From contig NZ_JAFFPR010000060.1 of the NCBI RefSeq assembly GCF_016918735.1, forward strand, positions 310,001 to 374,000: a DNA stretch of 64,000 nucleotides, given 5' to 3'. The notes below the pieces were generated by a model. That model did not search any database, was not told where the DNA came from, and worked only from the letters and a program-made list of their open reading frames with translations. Origin of the DNA: Leptospira abararensis. Its GTDB lineage: Bacteria > Spirochaetota > Leptospiria > Leptospirales > Leptospiraceae. This document shows, piece after piece, positions 28,236 to 39,048 of this stretch. A program made the position numbers and the translations under genes. Within the stretch, counting starts at the first letter, position 1, and each line of letters opens with the position of its first letter.

Positions 28236-28613
28236 ATGACGGCAAACTGGTCGACAAAACTGATAGCATTCCTCTTAACGATAACCATAGGTTTTTCGTT
28301 AGACGATACGTCTGATACAGTTGCCGAATATTTAGAAGCAAGTCTACACCAGGTTAAAAAATCCTATTCTGCATCACTGGAAACTCCAGAAAACACTGCT
28401 ATCGACGATCCTGAAATCTCAGCCATTGATGATTCTGCGACCATCAGTCGTTCTCGAGCAGACTTTTTAGATTTTTTTAACGAAAGTAATTCCGCTTTAT
28501 TGTCCGAATCACTTTTGATTACCTTTGTTGATTTGATTTCAGAGGGAAATTATATTCCCAATTTACTTTCCTCTCTCCTCTTAAATATTCCACCCCCACT
28601 TTCTTTCGTTTAA
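28236..28613 (+). CDS. Small exported acidic protein before the RND efflux operon
   Basis: Protein of 125 residues from ATG 28236 (a GTG at 28227 is an alternative start). It has a signal-peptide-like N-terminus (STKLIAFLLTITIGFS) and an acidic middle with repeated IDD motifs (AIDDPE, AIDDSA). The hydrophobic end closes in NIPPPLSFV. The signal peptide and terminal PPP resemble those of the protein at 27630, although the middles differ. It lies 99 bp before the tolC-like gene. A role in envelope metal handling is inferred from place only. Confidence 0.5.
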   Translation: MTANWSTKLIAFLLTITIGFSLDDTSDTVAEYLEASLHQVKKSYSASLETPENTAIDDPEISAIDDSATISRSRADFLDFFNESNSALLSESLLITFVDLISEGNYIPNLLSSLLLNIPPPLSFV

Positions 28614-28712
28614 TCTATTTCGCATTCGTTGAATCCGGAAGTATGTCCTCTTATTATAAAGAGTCATACCTATGTTTTCTTTTTCTCACAATCTTTGTAT
28701 GTTTGGTAATTT

Positions 28713-30131
28713 ATGAGTTTTTATAACAGAATCGGTATCTACCTCTTTCTTGTGTTTTCTACCTCCTATCTATGGGGGGAGACCAGAGTAGCACAAGCAA
28801 GTGAAGCGCTTAAAAGACAACTTTCAGATGAAAATCCAAGGTCTTCCTTGGGATCTAGTTTGTATCCTGATGACCAAAGGTTTACTCGGGAAATTGATTT
28901 AGAGTCTGCAGAGACGTTACTCTGGAAAAATAACCTTTTACTCATTGCAGCTCGCTTTCAAATCGATGTTAAAAAAGCAGGAATTCTACAAGCAGGACTT
29001 TACGCCAATCCGAACATAGCCATTGACCAAAGTATATTTGCAGAACCCACACAACGTTACTTTGATACAACAAGGTCGGGGCAATCGGTAATCCAAATCC
29101 AACAAGTGTTTTTACTTGGTGGGAAAATTGACAAACGTGTGAAAGTTGCAGAACTCAATGCAAAGATCTCCGAACAAGATTTTTATGATTTAGCGCGTGC
29201 GGTAATTACCAAACTAAGAAGAACCTTTTATACTGTTTATTTTTACAAAAAGGCAGTTGTGTTTTATGACCAAAGTATCGCATCCATTGAAAAAACTGTA
29301 GATTCCTCGGAACTTGCTTACAAAAGAAGAGCACTCCTCCAAGCAGAACATTTACGTTTAAAAGCCCTTTTATTCTTTTTGAAAAAAGAAAGAGAAGATC
29401 TGGCGATTAAGGTCTACGAAAAAGAAGCAGACCTAAAAGTCCTTTTGAATGATGATTTGTATCGCGATGCGAGAATAGAATTTAATCCTATCGTCAACGA
29501 AACTCAATTAGATATGATTGTGCCGAACCAAGTAAAGTTAGAAGATTTAGTCGAGATCGCACGAGAAAACAGACCAGATCTAAAAAAAGCACTACAGACA
29601 TTACGATTCGAAGAAGCCAATTTAGAACTGCAATACGCAAATGCCATTCCTGATTTATCATTTGGTCCTGTTTATAACCGCGGTGGTACTGCTTTCCAAA
29701 ACTATTGGGGAGTCACAGCACAGCTTAGTGTTCCGCTCTTTGATAGAAACCAAGGAAACATCCAAGCTGCAGAAAAAGCCATTCTTGTCCGCAAACAAGA
29801 GCTAAAGAACAATATCCTCGAAGTAGAAAACGAAGTGGCAGTAGCCTACCAATCGGCACGCATCAAGGACGCACTTTATAAACGTTTTAGTAACGCCTAT
29901 ATCAAAGATTACGGAAGTTTATCATTAGATATGATTATGAGTTATGAAAAGAAATACATAACCATTTTAGAATTCGCCGACTTCTTTGAAACCTATCGAT
30001 CCAGTATAGTGGAGATGTTAAAACTCCAAACGGATCGAATGGAAGCCATTGAAAATGTAAACTACTCCGTGGGAAAAGGAATCTTTATCCCTAAATCTGA
30101 AAATCAAACCAATCCTAAATCTGAGGAATAA
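28713..30131 (+). CDS. TolC-family outer-membrane efflux protein (CzcC/CusC-like)
   Basis: Outer-membrane channel subunit of an RND metal efflux pump; 472 residues with a signal peptide (residues 1-22). The two OEP repeats, each a long helical hairpin plus two strands, occupy about 60-260 and 265-455. Typical elements are [17 protein letters not shown] in the first repeat and [22 protein letters not shown] in the second. Its gene precedes the adaptor by 1 bp. It should form the trimeric exit duct for the pump at 31884. Confidence 0.88.
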   Translation: MSFYNRIGIYLFLVFSTSYLWGETRVAQASEALKRQLSDENPRSSLGSSLYPDDQRFTREIDLESAETLLWKNNLLLIAARFQIDVKKAGILQAGLYANPNIAIDQSIFAEPTQRYFDTTRSGQSVIQIQQVFLLGGKIDKRVKVAELNAKISEQDFYDLARAVITKLRRTFYTVYFYKKAVVFYDQSIASIEKTVDSSELAYKRRALLQAEHLRLKALLFFLKKEREDLAIKVYEKEADLKVLLNDDLYRDARIEFNPIVNETQLDMIVPNQVKLEDLVEIARENRPDLKKALQTLRFEEANLELQYANAIPDLSFGPVYNRGGTAFQNYWGVTAQLSVPLFDRNQGNIQAAEKAILVRKQELKNNILEVENEVAVAYQSARIKDALYKRFSNAYIKDYGSLSLDMIMSYEKKYITILEFADFFETYRSSIVEMLKLQTDRMEAIENVNYSVGKGIFIPKSENQTNPKSEE

Positions 30132-30132
30132 A

Positions 30133-31140
30133 ATGTTAATCACCTTAAAATCTCTAAACCAAAAGGCAAAAATCCTCCTGATTTCAGGAGTGGCTCTTGT
30201 AGTCATTGCAATCCTATTTATGGTTTTTTCGAAACCAGCAAAACCGGCTCACAAACATCCAGAAAAAGCGGAAGTTTTTGACGGTGGATTACGTATCGTT
30301 TTTAAACCCAACAGCCCAGGACTTGAAATTGTGAAATCAACGGCAATCGGTGGCGGTGGAGAGTTTGTAAGTTTGGAAGCACCAGCAAGACTCATCGCAT
30401 CTACTTCTCCTTCCGTGAGTAACGGATCACGAATCATTCTCTTCGAATCAGCAGAGTTAAACGATCTTTACGTGGGTTATATCCATGCAAAAAACAAACT
30501 ACACAGATCAAATAAAAACCTTAGCAGGATTAAAGATATGTTTGTTCACCGAGTTGCTACAGAAAAAGACTTAGTGGAATCAGAAACAGATTCTGGAAAC
30601 GATGCAGCAGAACTTGCTGAATTCGAAGGAAAATTGAGAGCACAAGGTTTGAACCCAAGTGAACTCAGTACTGCAGGAAGTTTAAAAGCCTGGATCATCA
30701 CTGACGTTCCTGAATCCCAAATTTCTACCTTACGCAAAGGGAAAAAAGTAAAGGTAGTATTCGCATCTTTCCCTGACGAAGAGTTTATCGGAACCGCAGA
30801 AGCCATTGGAGATAACGTAGATCCACTGACAAGAACTGCAAAAATGAGGATCATCGTTGTAAATGATAAATACAGATTAAAACCAGGTATGTTTGGCGTT
30901 GTAAAATTCCCAGAACAAACTGGCGGTGATAGTGTTGTCCTCCCTTATACAGCAATTGTGACTGTTGAAGGAAAAAATTATGTATTCGTAGAAGAACAAC
31001 CTTTAACATTCAAAAGGCGAGAAGTAGTATTGGGAATCTCTACAAAAGAAAGAGTCAATATTATCGAAGGTCTTACACCAGGTGAGAAGGTAGCCGTCCA
31101 AGGTTCCATTCTCTTAAAAGGTTTAAGTTTTGGTTTTTAA
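30133..31140 (+). CDS. RND periplasmic adaptor (CzcB-like)
   Basis: Membrane fusion protein of 335 residues that links the pump to the TolC-like channel. A single N-terminal membrane anchor (about 12-35, [19 protein letters not shown]) is followed by HKH (about 46-48), a possible metal-binding spot. The helical hairpin is short. The lipoyl/beta-barrel segments include [20 protein letters not shown] and [14 protein letters not shown], then [11 protein letters not shown], which are family signatures. At 335 residues it is shorter than CzcB or CusB, so it may lack their extra C-terminal domains. Coupled to the tolC-like gene and followed by an extra gene within 1 bp. Confidence 0.88.
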   Translation: MLITLKSLNQKAKILLISGVALVVIAILFMVFSKPAKPAHKHPEKAEVFDGGLRIVFKPNSPGLEIVKSTAIGGGGEFVSLEAPARLIASTSPSVSNGSRIILFESAELNDLYVGYIHAKNKLHRSNKNLSRIKDMFVHRVATEKDLVESETDSGNDAAELAEFEGKLRAQGLNPSELSTAGSLKAWIITDVPESQISTLRKGKKVKVVFASFPDEEFIGTAEAIGDNVDPLTRTAKMRIIVVNDKYRLKPGMFGVVKFPEQTGGDSVVLPYTAIVTVEGKNYVFVEEQPLTFKRREVVLGISTKERVNIIEGLTPGEKVAVQGSILLKGLSFGF

Positions 31141-31141
31141 T

Positions 31142-31891
31142 ATGAAAAAACTAATCCTTTTATTCCTTACCGTTTTTTTATTCGGTCCTTCTTTGTTTGC
31201 CCAAACTTCTCCTTATCCCAAAGATAAAGATGGAAATGAAATCAAACCAGAATGGATCCCAACTAAATCTGACCAGTCGGCCTTTGGTGAAGATGAAAAA
31301 TTAAAAGCCGATAGTTTGGATGCCAAACGACTTCCGAAGTCTACAAATTTTTGGGTGTATGGCGCCTCCATCGGATCTCCAGCAAGTGTGAACTTTAATT
31401 TAGGATACTACTTTAAAGATGTCGTATTACGAGGATCAGGCGGAGTTTGGGGACCCCATTGGTATGGTGGGCAGGTAGACTTAGGATATACATTCTGGAA
31501 AACTCCTGTCATTGCCCATAGCATATCCCTTGTGGGTGGGTATTTTGAAGTGAATCCATTTGCACCGGAAGCGGGTCGTGGTGGCCAATCTTCCTATCCT
31601 ACCGGACTCAATATACCTGGATACAATCGAAGAGATCCTTCACAAGAAGATCTACTCATTCGTTCTTACGTAAACTCCATTGATAGCAATGTGGGAGCTT
31701 ATTTAGAATATGAAAGCAGAGAAAGACAGAGAGTTCATCTATCACAAAGATACATTGGTATGACTTACGACTTCTTACTTGGAAATTTCTTTTTACAAGT
31801 AGGTGGTGGAGTTGGACAAGGCGACTACAAAAACCCGCAGTTATTACTACAGATGGGTTACCTCTTCAATACGAGGGAATATCATGATTAA
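31142..31891 (+). CDS. Predicted outer-membrane protein inside the RND operon
   Basis: Protein of 249 residues from the ATG 31142, giving a clean signal peptide ([20 protein letters not shown]). The body has alternating aromatic and glycine-rich strands ([41 protein letters not shown]), which fits a small beta barrel. I do not recognise a named family. It sits between adaptor and pump and overlaps the pump gene by 8 bp, so it is very probably part of the same system. Classical czc and cus operons have no such gene in this position. Confidence 0.7.
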   Translation: MKKLILLFLTVFLFGPSLFAQTSPYPKDKDGNEIKPEWIPTKSDQSAFGEDEKLKADSLDAKRLPKSTNFWVYGASIGSPASVNFNLGYYFKDVVLRGSGGVWGPHWYGGQVDLGYTFWKTPVIAHSISLVGGYFEVNPFAPEAGRGGQSSYPTGLNIPGYNRRDPSQEDLLIRSYVNSIDSNVGAYLEYESRERQRVHLSQRYIGMTYDFLLGNFFLQVGGGVGQGDYKNPQLLLQMGYLFNTREYHD

Positions 31892-34800
31892 AGATTTCAT
31901 AGAAACATCACTTAAAAATCGCGTTACCACGCTCATTGCGGCAGCCGTTGCCGTTCTCTTTGGACTATGGGCATGGATTGACATTCGTAAAGAAGCCTAT
32001 TCTGATATTGCCGATACACAAGTACGTCTGATTGCAAAATTCCCAGGAAAAGCTGCCGTAGAAGTGGAAGAAAGAGTCACTCTTCCCATTGAACGCGTAT
32101 TAAATGCGATTCCTAAAGTAGCGGTGCGAAGATCCAGAACCATCAATGGTCTGGTTGTATTCCAATTTGTTTTTGAAGATGGAACAGATGATTATTTTGC
32201 TCGGATGCGGCTTATGGAACGTGTTGCCGATGCAGACATTCCGGAAGACGTTCATCCTGCACTTGGACCGATGAGTTCACCAGTGGGTGAGATCTATCGT
32301 TATGTAGTCGAATCATCAGAAAACCATACACCCATGGAACTGCGAACCATCCAAGATTGGATTGTAATGCCAAAGATGTTACAAATTCCGGGTATAGCCG
32401 ACGTTGTGACATTTGGTGGACTTCCTAAACAGTATCATGTGGTCACTTCTCCCGATAAGTTAATTCGTTTCAAATTAACTATTGGGGACGTGATTAAAGC
32501 CATCCAAGAAAACAACTTAAACACGGGTGGAAACTTGCTCCTCCAAGGGGAACAAGGTTTCCCAATTCGTTCTCTTGGTGCCATCAGAGATCCTAAACAC
32601 ATTGAAAACATTGTAGTCAAAACCGTAAATGGGGTTCCCGTTTTTATTCGAGACTTAGGTTCTGTTGAAATTTCTCATCCGATCCCCAGCGGAGTCCTTG
32701 GTTATACCATTCAAAATGATGAGGAAGGTATTATCGATGTAGATTCGTCTGTTCAAGGTTTGGTGGCCATGCGTCGATGGGGAGACCCGAACGAAATGGG
32801 AGAAAGAATTCGTGAGAAGGTAAAAGAAATCAACGAAAACTATCTTCCAAAAGGTGTACAACTTCGAAATACTTATGATAGAACAGACTTAGTAAACTAT
32901 ACTCTTCGCACAATTGGTAAAACATTAGTGGAAGGTGTCGTCGTAGTCAGTTTAGTATTAATTTTCTTTATTGGAAGTGTACGTGCCTCCCTTGTCGTAG
33001 TAGCAACCATTCCATTTGCGATGTTGTTTGCTTTCCTACTAATGAACATGACGGGAATTCCGGCAAGTTTACTTTCATTAGGTGCCATTGACTTTGGTAT
33101 CATCGTGGATGGGGCCGTCATCATGGTGGAAAATATCATGAGGAGATACCGGGATGCAACTCCAGAAGAAAAATCACATGGTATCTTAGCATTTACACGG
33201 GACGCAGCATCGGAAGTAGGAACAGAAATCCTATTTTCGATTTTAATCATCATCTTAGCCTACCTACCTATTTTCTCTTTTGAAAGGATTGAAGGCCGTT
33301 TGTTCAAACCAATGGCTTTTACCATCTCCTTTGCGATCTTAGGTGCGTTAATTTTTGCGATGGCAGTGATTCCTGTACTCATGTCCATCATCTACAAAAC
33401 TTATTTTGAATCAAAAAATCCGGGACCTATTGAATGGCATAACCCAGTTTATGATTGGATTGAAGTACGTTACAAACGAATCATCGAGTTCATTGTCGAT
33501 AGATCGCGTAAAGCTGTAAAATACACATTCAGTGTAGTGACCATTTTTCTTGCTATCGGTATGTTCTCACTTGGAACAGAATTCCTTCCGGAGATGGACG
33601 AGGGTGGATTTAACATTCGTATATTCTTTCCTGTAGGTATTTCCTTACCGGAAGCAAGAAAGTTTATGCCAAAAATCCGCCAAACTGTTTATAAAAATGA
33701 ACAAGTGAGTGTGGTCATTTCGCAGTTAGGAAGAAACGATGATGGAACCGATCCACTTCCACCAAACCGATTGGAAGTTCTGATTGGTTTGAAAGACTAT
33801 AGTAAATGGAAAGAAAAAATCACCAAACAAGAGTTACTCATGCGGATGAGAAATGATTTAGAAGCAACACTTCCTGGTGCCAGAGTCAGTTTTTCGCAAC
33901 CAATTATGGACAACCTTTCGGAAGCCATTATGGGTACCATTGCTGATTTAGCTGTTTTTGTTTCCGGTAACGATTTAAAAATCATGCGTGGAATCGGAAA
34001 CGAAGTCCTCGAAGAAATTAAGGAAATGAAAGGAGCTAGTGAATTCGGTATTGAACAAGAAGCAGAAAGTCCCCAGCTAACCATTAGTATCAATAGGGAA
34101 GCTGCCGCACGATTTGGAATCAATGTAATTGACATCCAACAGATGATTGAAGCTGCCATCGGAATGCAACGAGTGAGTACCCTTTACGAAGGCCCTTCCG
34201 ACATTCCTCCAAAAACGCCAGCGCGATTTGGAATTGTAGTTCGATTTTCTAAAGAATACCGTGCATCCAAACAAGCCATCGAAAACATGCCGATCATTTC
34301 ACCGAAAGGAGAAAGGATTCCTTTATCACAATTGGCTGATATTGAAGTGATTGATGGACCTACGATGATTTTCCGCCAAGAGGGTCGCCGAGTTGTCACC
34401 GTTCGGACGAATATCCGCGGCCGTGACCAAGGGGGATTTGTTTCTGAACTTCAAAAACGAGTGAAGAAAAAAATCAAACTTCCTGATGGATATGAAATCC
34501 GATTTGGCGGGCAATACGAGAACCTCTCCCGTGTTGGTAAAAAGTTAGCCCTTGTCATACCAATTACGATTCTCATTATTTTCGGTGTCCTCTATTTGTT
34601 GTATAGAAACCTCAAGTATGTATACGTTGCTTTGGCTTGTATACCACTCTCACTCCTTGGAGGAATCTACGCTCTTCTAATGAGAGGTTACTATTTCAAC
34701 GTTTCTGGTGGTGTGGGATTTATCTCGCTCTTTGGAATTGCAACAATGGCTGGCGTACTCTTCGTTTCCAGAACCAACCACTTATTAATCGAAGAACCAG

Positions 34801-35201
34801 ACATTACAACAAAAGCAGCAGTGAAAAAAGCAGCTGTAATCCAATTACGTCCAATGCTTATGACCATGTTACTAGCGTTACTTGGTCTAATCCCAGCAAC
34901 TCTAGGAACAGGGGTAGGTTCCGATGTTCAAAGACCACTTGCGACAGTTATCGTAGGCGGTTTGTTCTCTGCAATGTGTCTTGTGTTAACCATCCTCCCG
35001 TCTCTCTACCTAGTAGTAGTGGGTGAAAGAAAACCAAATGCAAGGGAACTAGAAGAGATGAGTCATAAAAAACACATTCCATTCCTTGACTTTGTAACTG
35101 AACTCAGCGAAGAACCTTTGGAAGAAGATGATGATGAGGATGAAGCTCCAAAGAAAAAGAAAAAACAAACAAAGAAAAAAAGAAAACCTAAGACCTTATA
35201 A
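31884..35201 (+). CDS. Heavy-metal efflux RND pump, CzcA-like (HME1 signature)
   Basis: Inner-membrane proton-driven pump of 1105 residues, with 12 membrane helices and two large periplasmic loops. The TM4 motif [15 protein letters not shown] matches the HME1 pattern DFGxxxDGAxxxVEN, which is linked to Zn, Co and Cd export. The Cu/Ag pumps have a different motif. The N-terminus ([19 protein letters not shown]) supports the start at ATG 31884; the frame is open to 31803, but that part overlaps the previous gene. The last 35 residues are highly charged: an acidic stretch (EEDDDEDEA) followed by a Lys/Arg-rich one, unusual for CzcA. A strong terminator lies at 35241-35277. Confidence 0.92.
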   Translation: MIKDFIETSLKNRVTTLIAAAVAVLFGLWAWIDIRKEAYSDIADTQVRLIAKFPGKAAVEVEERVTLPIERVLNAIPKVAVRRSRTINGLVVFQFVFEDGTDDYFARMRLMERVADADIPEDVHPALGPMSSPVGEIYRYVVESSENHTPMELRTIQDWIVMPKMLQIPGIADVVTFGGLPKQYHVVTSPDKLIRFKLTIGDVIKAIQENNLNTGGNLLLQGEQGFPIRSLGAIRDPKHIENIVVKTVNGVPVFIRDLGSVEISHPIPSGVLGYTIQNDEEGIIDVDSSVQGLVAMRRWGDPNEMGERIREKVKEINENYLPKGVQLRNTYDRTDLVNYTLRTIGKTLVEGVVVVSLVLIFFIGSVRASLVVVATIPFAMLFAFLLMNMTGIPASLLSLGAIDFGIIVDGAVIMVENIMRRYRDATPEEKSHGILAFTRDAASEVGTEILFSILIIILAYLPIFSFERIEGRLFKPMAFTISFAILGALIFAMAVIPVLMSIIYKTYFESKNPGPIEWHNPVYDWIEVRYKRIIEFIVDRSRKAVKYTFSVVTIFLAIGMFSLGTEFLPEMDEGGFNIRIFFPVGISLPEARKFMPKIRQTVYKNEQVSVVISQLGRNDDGTDPLPPNRLEVLIGLKDYSKWKEKITKQELLMRMRNDLEATLPGARVSFSQPIMDNLSEAIMGTIADLAVFVSGNDLKIMRGIGNEVLEEIKEMKGASEFGIEQEAESPQLTISINREAAARFGINVIDIQQMIEAAIGMQRVSTLYEGPSDIPPKTPARFGIVVRFSKEYRASKQAIENMPIISPKGERIPLSQLADIEVIDGPTMIFRQEGRRVVTVRTNIRGRDQGGFVSELQKRVKKKIKLPDGYEIRFGGQYENLSRVGKKLALVIPITILIIFGVLYLLYRNLKYVYVALACIPLSLLGGIYALLMRGYYFNVSGGVGFISLFGIATMAGVLFVSRTNHLLIEEPDITTKAAVKKAAVIQLRPMLMTMLLALLGLIPATLGTGVGSDVQRPLATVIVGGLFSAMCLVLTILPSLYLVVVGERKPNARELEEMSHKKHIPFLDFVTELSEEPLEEDDDEDEAPKKKKKQTKKKRKPKTL

Positions 35202-35240
35202 TCAATAAAGAAACCTAAGGTTTCCCACTTCTCCTATCTT

Positions 35241-35277
35241 AACCTCCAAACCAGTATAGTGGTTTGGAGGTTTTTTC
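35241..35277 (+). terminator. Strong intrinsic terminator of the efflux operon
   Basis: AACCTCCAAACCA (35241-35253) and TGGTTTGGAGGTT (35260-35272) form a perfect 13-bp stem with a 6-nt loop, followed by TTTTTTCTT. The convergent porin gene ends 8 bp beyond it, so the stem may also slow transcription from the other side, though without a T run. Confidence 0.88.
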
Positions 35278-35284
35278 TTAAAAA

Positions 35285-36496
35285 CTAATACCGAAAGGAA
35301 GCTGCAACCACAAACAAACGTTCTACGCGAGTGTGTTTGTTCTTATCAGTTTCAAAAACAGGATCCATGGATTCCCTTTGAATCAGTTCAAAACGGATCA
35401 TACCTGGGTTCCACTGTAATAAATCAAATGTGGCCGTATAACCATCGGTCATAAATCCATTTCGTGTATAGGTTGTAGCCATTACTTGTTTTGGATCATA
35501 AAATCTTTCTACGCGAAAACTCAACCGGTAAAGATCCTCATAACGAAAGCTGACCCAAAAAGTTCCATGATACCATTGGTTGTATACCCTTGACTCTCTG
35601 TTGGTATAAATTCCAAGAGTAGGATTGATTTCTTTCCACCAAGGTTCATATTGAAATGATTCTTTGGCTTTTTGCGCCCCAACATCACCTGACAAAGCGA
35701 AGGACAACCAATCCAACGCCTTCCACTCTAAAATTGTATTATTATAAAGTCTTGTTTGTTTTCGTTCATAATCAGGAGCTTCATTCCCAACAAATTGGTT
35801 TGCTGTAATCGTAAAATTAGGTGCCAAAAAAAACTTAAACTGAGTTCCGAGAGATTTATCTTTGTTTTGGTCAGTAATATTTTGCCAACCATTCATCACG
35901 TGAAATTGAAATTGGAACTTTTCTGTAAACTTAGTTGTAAGGCGAACCCCCGAAGAATAGTAAGGAACGTAATCTAGAGCCAGCGCCCTAGTATAATTCC
36001 AGTTATCTGAAGAAATCCATGATTCATGCCCGATATGTCCCAAATAAATTCCCGCATCCACCCATGTGTCTTTTGCCAACTTAAAGCCCACGTAGGCTTC
36101 TTGGATGTGTTTAACCGAGTTTTGATTAGAACTAACATCTTTATTTGACTCAGGCGCATAATTAGTATTTACCGATGTCCCAAACTGAAAAGCCAATCGT
36201 CCTCTAGTTTTTTCTTCCTGCCACTTGGCATCCACAAACCCTAAATTGATATTAAACTCATCATTGCGGACCGCTTGCGTGGTGAATTGTCGTTCTTTCG
36301 ATAGAGGGTGATTGGAGTTGTGAGAATAATAGGTATCCACAAATGCTCCAAACTTCAAACTAGCAGGGAGCGGATTTGGCGATGGTATAGTTTCCTCTTT
36401 CTTCTGTTGACTCAGCTCCTCGGCATTCAATACAGAAAAACAAAGGGACAAACTGCATAGAAGGATAGAAGATTTAAAAAACCCTAATTGTATCAT
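35285..36496 (-). CDS. Outer-membrane porin-like beta barrel
   Basis: Protein of 403 residues with a signal peptide (SILLCSLSLCFSVLNAEE, about 9-26) and a proline-rich linker (PSPNPLPASLKF). A long barrel follows. The segments KFGAFVDTYYSHNSNHPL, AYVGFKLAKDTWVDAGIYLGHIGHESW and RFELIQRESM resemble the beta-barrel porin-2 (BBP2) group. It ends in Tyr, as outer-membrane proteins often do (VVAASFRY). The transported solute is unknown. It lies 34 bp after the cytochrome gene, in the same direction, so the two may be co-transcribed. Confidence 0.8.
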   Translation of the reverse strand: MIQLGFFKSSILLCSLSLCFSVLNAEELSQQKKEETIPSPNPLPASLKFGAFVDTYYSHNSNHPLSKERQFTTQAVRNDEFNINLGFVDAKWQEEKTRGRLAFQFGTSVNTNYAPESNKDVSSNQNSVKHIQEAYVGFKLAKDTWVDAGIYLGHIGHESWISSDNWNYTRALALDYVPYYSSGVRLTTKFTEKFQFQFHVMNGWQNITDQNKDKSLGTQFKFFLAPNFTITANQFVGNEAPDYERKQTRLYNNTILEWKALDWLSFALSGDVGAQKAKESFQYEPWWKEINPTLGIYTNRESRVYNQWYHGTFWVSFRYEDLYRLSFRVERFYDPKQVMATTYTRNGFMTDGYTATFDLLQWNPGMIRFELIQRESMDPVFETDKNKHTRVERLFVVAASFRY

Positions 36497-36530
36497 GCGA
36501 TTTGCTCAGGCAAAGCTGAAGTAAAAAAAC

Positions 36531-36932
36531 TTATCTCTTTAACAACTCTTTGATTTCCTTCGGAAACCCAAGCAGGTCTTCAGGAATAGGGATTAGTTTT
36601 TTTCTATATTTAGTTTTGTATTCTTTTTTAAATTTTGTATGGCAAGACTTACAAGTTTCATCCGGCTTACCAACTGCTAATTTAGCATCGATGATTTCTT
36701 TCCAATCTGCCTTTTGATCATCGGGAGCCATGTCTGGAACCTTTTCTAATATTTTATTGAGATAGTCTGCGTTATCTTTTTTGTCATACAACTTCGTTGC
36801 CGGTTTTGTATAATCCTCCATAAAATCATGAAGATTCATTTCGACTGAAGCATTGGCTTTTTTTTCTGCATTCAGTACAAATCCGAGTGCTGACAAAAAC
36901 AATAATAAACTCAACATCATTCTCAATTTCAT
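36531..36932 (-). CDS. Periplasmic c-type cytochrome-like protein
   Basis: Protein of 133 residues with a signal peptide (residues 1-22). One haem c attachment motif, CKSCH, lies at about 94-98. The layout, with the CxxCH near the C-terminus after helices (MEDYTKPATKLYDKK, YLNKILEKVPDM), resembles cytochrome c'/DHC-type four-helix proteins. The basic segment around KKEYKTKYRKKL may contact a redox partner. It is probably translocated by Sec and matured in the periplasm. Function unknown. Confidence 0.7.
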   Translation of the reverse strand: MKLRMMLSLLLFLSALGFVLNAEKKANASVEMNLHDFMEDYTKPATKLYDKKDNADYLNKILEKVPDMAPDDQKADWKEIIDAKLAVGKPDETCKSCHTKFKKEYKTKYRKKLIPIPEDLLGFPKEIKELLKR

Positions 36933-36965
36933 AATTACCTTCCGCTAGGAATCCTAATGACTTAG

Positions 36966-37832
36966 CTATTGAGAATCAAGTCTGTTTTTTCGAAGTATGG
37001 TCTCTCCTAACCCGAATTTTTTTACGGATTCCAAGTTCACTCGCCCTGTATATTCATCTTCGTAACTGCCAAGAGCTTGGATAAAATCAGGGTCCATTCC
37101 CGCAAGTGATCTTGTTTCTGGAAGGTAAAGATAACCCTTCGCTCTTCTCGCAGTAAAAGGAAATTGAATCAGAGATTTATAGTGATCCCAATGGTTCTTC
37201 TCTTCAGGAACAGAACGTTCAAAGGCACGAAGTCCTCTTTTCACATGTTTCACTTCGTCTTCAAATATAGTAAGCATGATATCGGATGTTAGCTGATCGC
37301 CAAAAAAAGAAAAAACTTGGGCATACACTTGTGCGTAGTCTAAATTTGCCCCTTCAAAAGAAATTGACATAACCGCAGAAAAAGATTCTAAACTTCCAAA
37401 TTGACCAATTTGTTTCCAAAATATATAATTCAAAGGAATGTCACCAAAATCGATTCCAAACTCTCTCATACGTTGCAAATACAATTTTAAATGCGTTTGT
37501 TCCTCTTCGATTGTTTTCAAAAATCCATTGCGGATGGATTTAGGTGCCGAAGGAAAAGCAAGTAAAGCCCAAGCAAATAACTCAATTGCCATAAGTTCAT
37601 GATTGGCAAAATGATGGAGGCTTAGGCCCCGGTTGGATTCTAAATTGAGATGTTCCAAACGAGGGATTTTTACTTTTTTATCGGAAAATTGAAGTTTAAC
37701 CGAACGTCCCGGTGTTTCGATTCGAAGAGCAGTAAACTCCGTTTCCTCCTCCCATTGGCGACTTGGAGGCAAAAGTTTATCTTCTAAGTTTGGAGCAAGT
37801 AACAAATGTTTTGCGTATTCAGAGATTTTCAT
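36966..37832 (-). CDS. DUF455 family ferritin-like protein
   Basis: Protein of 288 residues. Carboxylate- and His-rich helices (LHHFANHELMAIELFAWALL, EEEQTHLKLYLQRMREF, FEDEVKHVKRGLRAF) are spaced as in di-iron ferritin-like folds. These match the DUF455 family, whose function is not known. No signal peptide, so cytoplasmic. It is 33 bp upstream of the cytochrome gene on the same strand. The gene order DUF455, cytochrome, porin may form one transcription unit. Confidence 0.8.
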   Translation of the reverse strand: MKISEYAKHLLLAPNLEDKLLPPSRQWEEETEFTALRIETPGRSVKLQFSDKKVKIPRLEHLNLESNRGLSLHHFANHELMAIELFAWALLAFPSAPKSIRNGFLKTIEEEQTHLKLYLQRMREFGIDFGDIPLNYIFWKQIGQFGSLESFSAVMSISFEGANLDYAQVYAQVFSFFGDQLTSDIMLTIFEDEVKHVKRGLRAFERSVPEEKNHWDHYKSLIQFPFTARRAKGYLYLPETRSLAGMDPDFIQALGSYEDEYTGRVNLESVKKFGLGETILRKNRLDSQ

Positions 37833-37899
37833 TTCAATGATGACTTTTAAAAAGGAATTTACAAAAAAATAAAATAATTAGGAGATAAATCCAAATTCA

Positions 37900-38238
37900 A
37901 TGGATACAGCCAAAACTAAAAGTACGAATTTTTATGATTCTGTTTATGCAGTCGTAAAAAAGATTCCCAAGGGAAAGGTAACCACCTATGGTCATATCGC
38001 ATTATTACTAGGAAGTCCAAGAGCCGCAAGGGCAGTAGGATATGCTTTGAATGCACTCAAAAAAGAAATGGAACAAAAAATTCCCTGGCAACGAGTGATC
38101 AATGCCCAAGGTAGAATTTCGTTTCGAGGTGATGGTTTCCGTGCCTCTTTGCAGAAAAAAATCCTAGAATCAGAAGGTGTTATCTTTGATTTAAACGAGG
38201 ATCGCTTAAATTTTGACAAGTACGGATGGTTTCCATAA
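37900..38238 (+). CDS. atl: Alkyltransferase-like protein (MGMT family)
   Basis: Protein of 112 residues with the MGMT DNA-binding fold. The active-site motif PCHRV is PWQRVI (about residues 66-71): the acceptor Cys is Trp, which marks the ATL group. These bind O6-alkylguanine without repairing it and flag it for nucleotide excision repair. The start of the fold ([30 protein letters not shown]) contains the recognition helix and Arg finger. RBS TTAGGAGA lies before the ATG. thiD begins 1 bp after its stop. Confidence 0.9.
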   Translation: MDTAKTKSTNFYDSVYAVVKKIPKGKVTTYGHIALLLGSPRAARAVGYALNALKKEMEQKIPWQRVINAQGRISFRGDGFRASLQKKILESEGVIFDLNEDRLNFDKYGWFP

Positions 38239-38239
38239 T

Positions 38240-39040
38240 ATGAAAAAAGATTTCCCCATTACCTTAACAATTGCTGGTTCCGATTCTGGCGGAGGTGCTG
38301 GTGTCCAAGCGGATCTAAAAACATTTTCATCCCTCGCTTCTTTTGGAACCACCGTCTTTACTTGTTTAACTGCTCAGAATCCCGATGGAGTGAGCGATAT
38401 TTTCGAAATTTCCCCAGACTTTGTCTCTGCGCAACTGAAAGCGGTTGCAGGATATTTCCCGATCAAAGCAGCAAAAACAGGAATGTTATATTCAGCAAAC
38501 ATCATACAAACTGTTGCTGAATTTTTTTATGAAAACCCAGACATACAACTGATCCTTGACCCAGTGATGGTTGCCACAAGTGGAGCCAAACTTTTAAAAG
38601 ATGATGCAATCCAGTCTTTAACTGAAGAACTTTTACCATTGGCGAAGTTAATTACACCTAACCTAGATGAGGCGTCTCTACTTCTCGGTGAAAAAATCCA
38701 CCAATATGACCAATTGGTTCCTATGGCAGAAAAGTTATTTCAAAAATACAAAGTTCCCGTCCTTTTAAAGGGAGGACATTTACCAAATGCATCAGAAGCC
38801 ACGGATGTTTTGTTCGATGGAGAATCATCTTATATTTTCTCCAGACCATTTTTAAAAGGTAAAAATACTCATGGCACTGGCTGCACCTATTCTGCCGCGA
38901 TTACATCCTTTCTCGCTCATGGAAAAAACTTACCCGAAGCCGTTGGTTCTGCAAAAGAATATCTTCACCTAACATTAGTTGATGAAATACAAACTGGTCC
39001 AATCCATCATTTGAATCATTTCCCTGAACCAACCAACTGA
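38240..39040 (+). CDS. thiD: Hydroxymethylpyrimidine/phosphomethylpyrimidine kinase
   Basis: Thiamine biosynthesis kinase that phosphorylates HMP and HMP-P; 266 residues. The ribokinase-like fold begins [23 protein letters not shown], with substrate-binding residues. [13 protein letters not shown] and LTPNLDEA-type segments follow. The nucleotide-binding end has [18 protein letters not shown] (about 210-227), the anion-hole motif with the catalytic Cys-adjacent region. The start is ATG 38240; the longer frame to 38213 overlaps the preceding gene. It converges on the sigma-54 activator with only 8 bp between. Confidence 0.93.
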   Translation: MKKDFPITLTIAGSDSGGGAGVQADLKTFSSLASFGTTVFTCLTAQNPDGVSDIFEISPDFVSAQLKAVAGYFPIKAAKTGMLYSANIIQTVAEFFYENPDIQLILDPVMVATSGAKLLKDDAIQSLTEELLPLAKLITPNLDEASLLLGEKIHQYDQLVPMAEKLFQKYKVPVLLKGGHLPNASEATDVLFDGESSYIFSRPFLKGKNTHGTGCTYSAAITSFLAHGKNLPEAVGSAKEYLHLTLVDEIQTGPIHHLNHFPEPTN

Positions 39041-39048
39041 ACTTAAAT

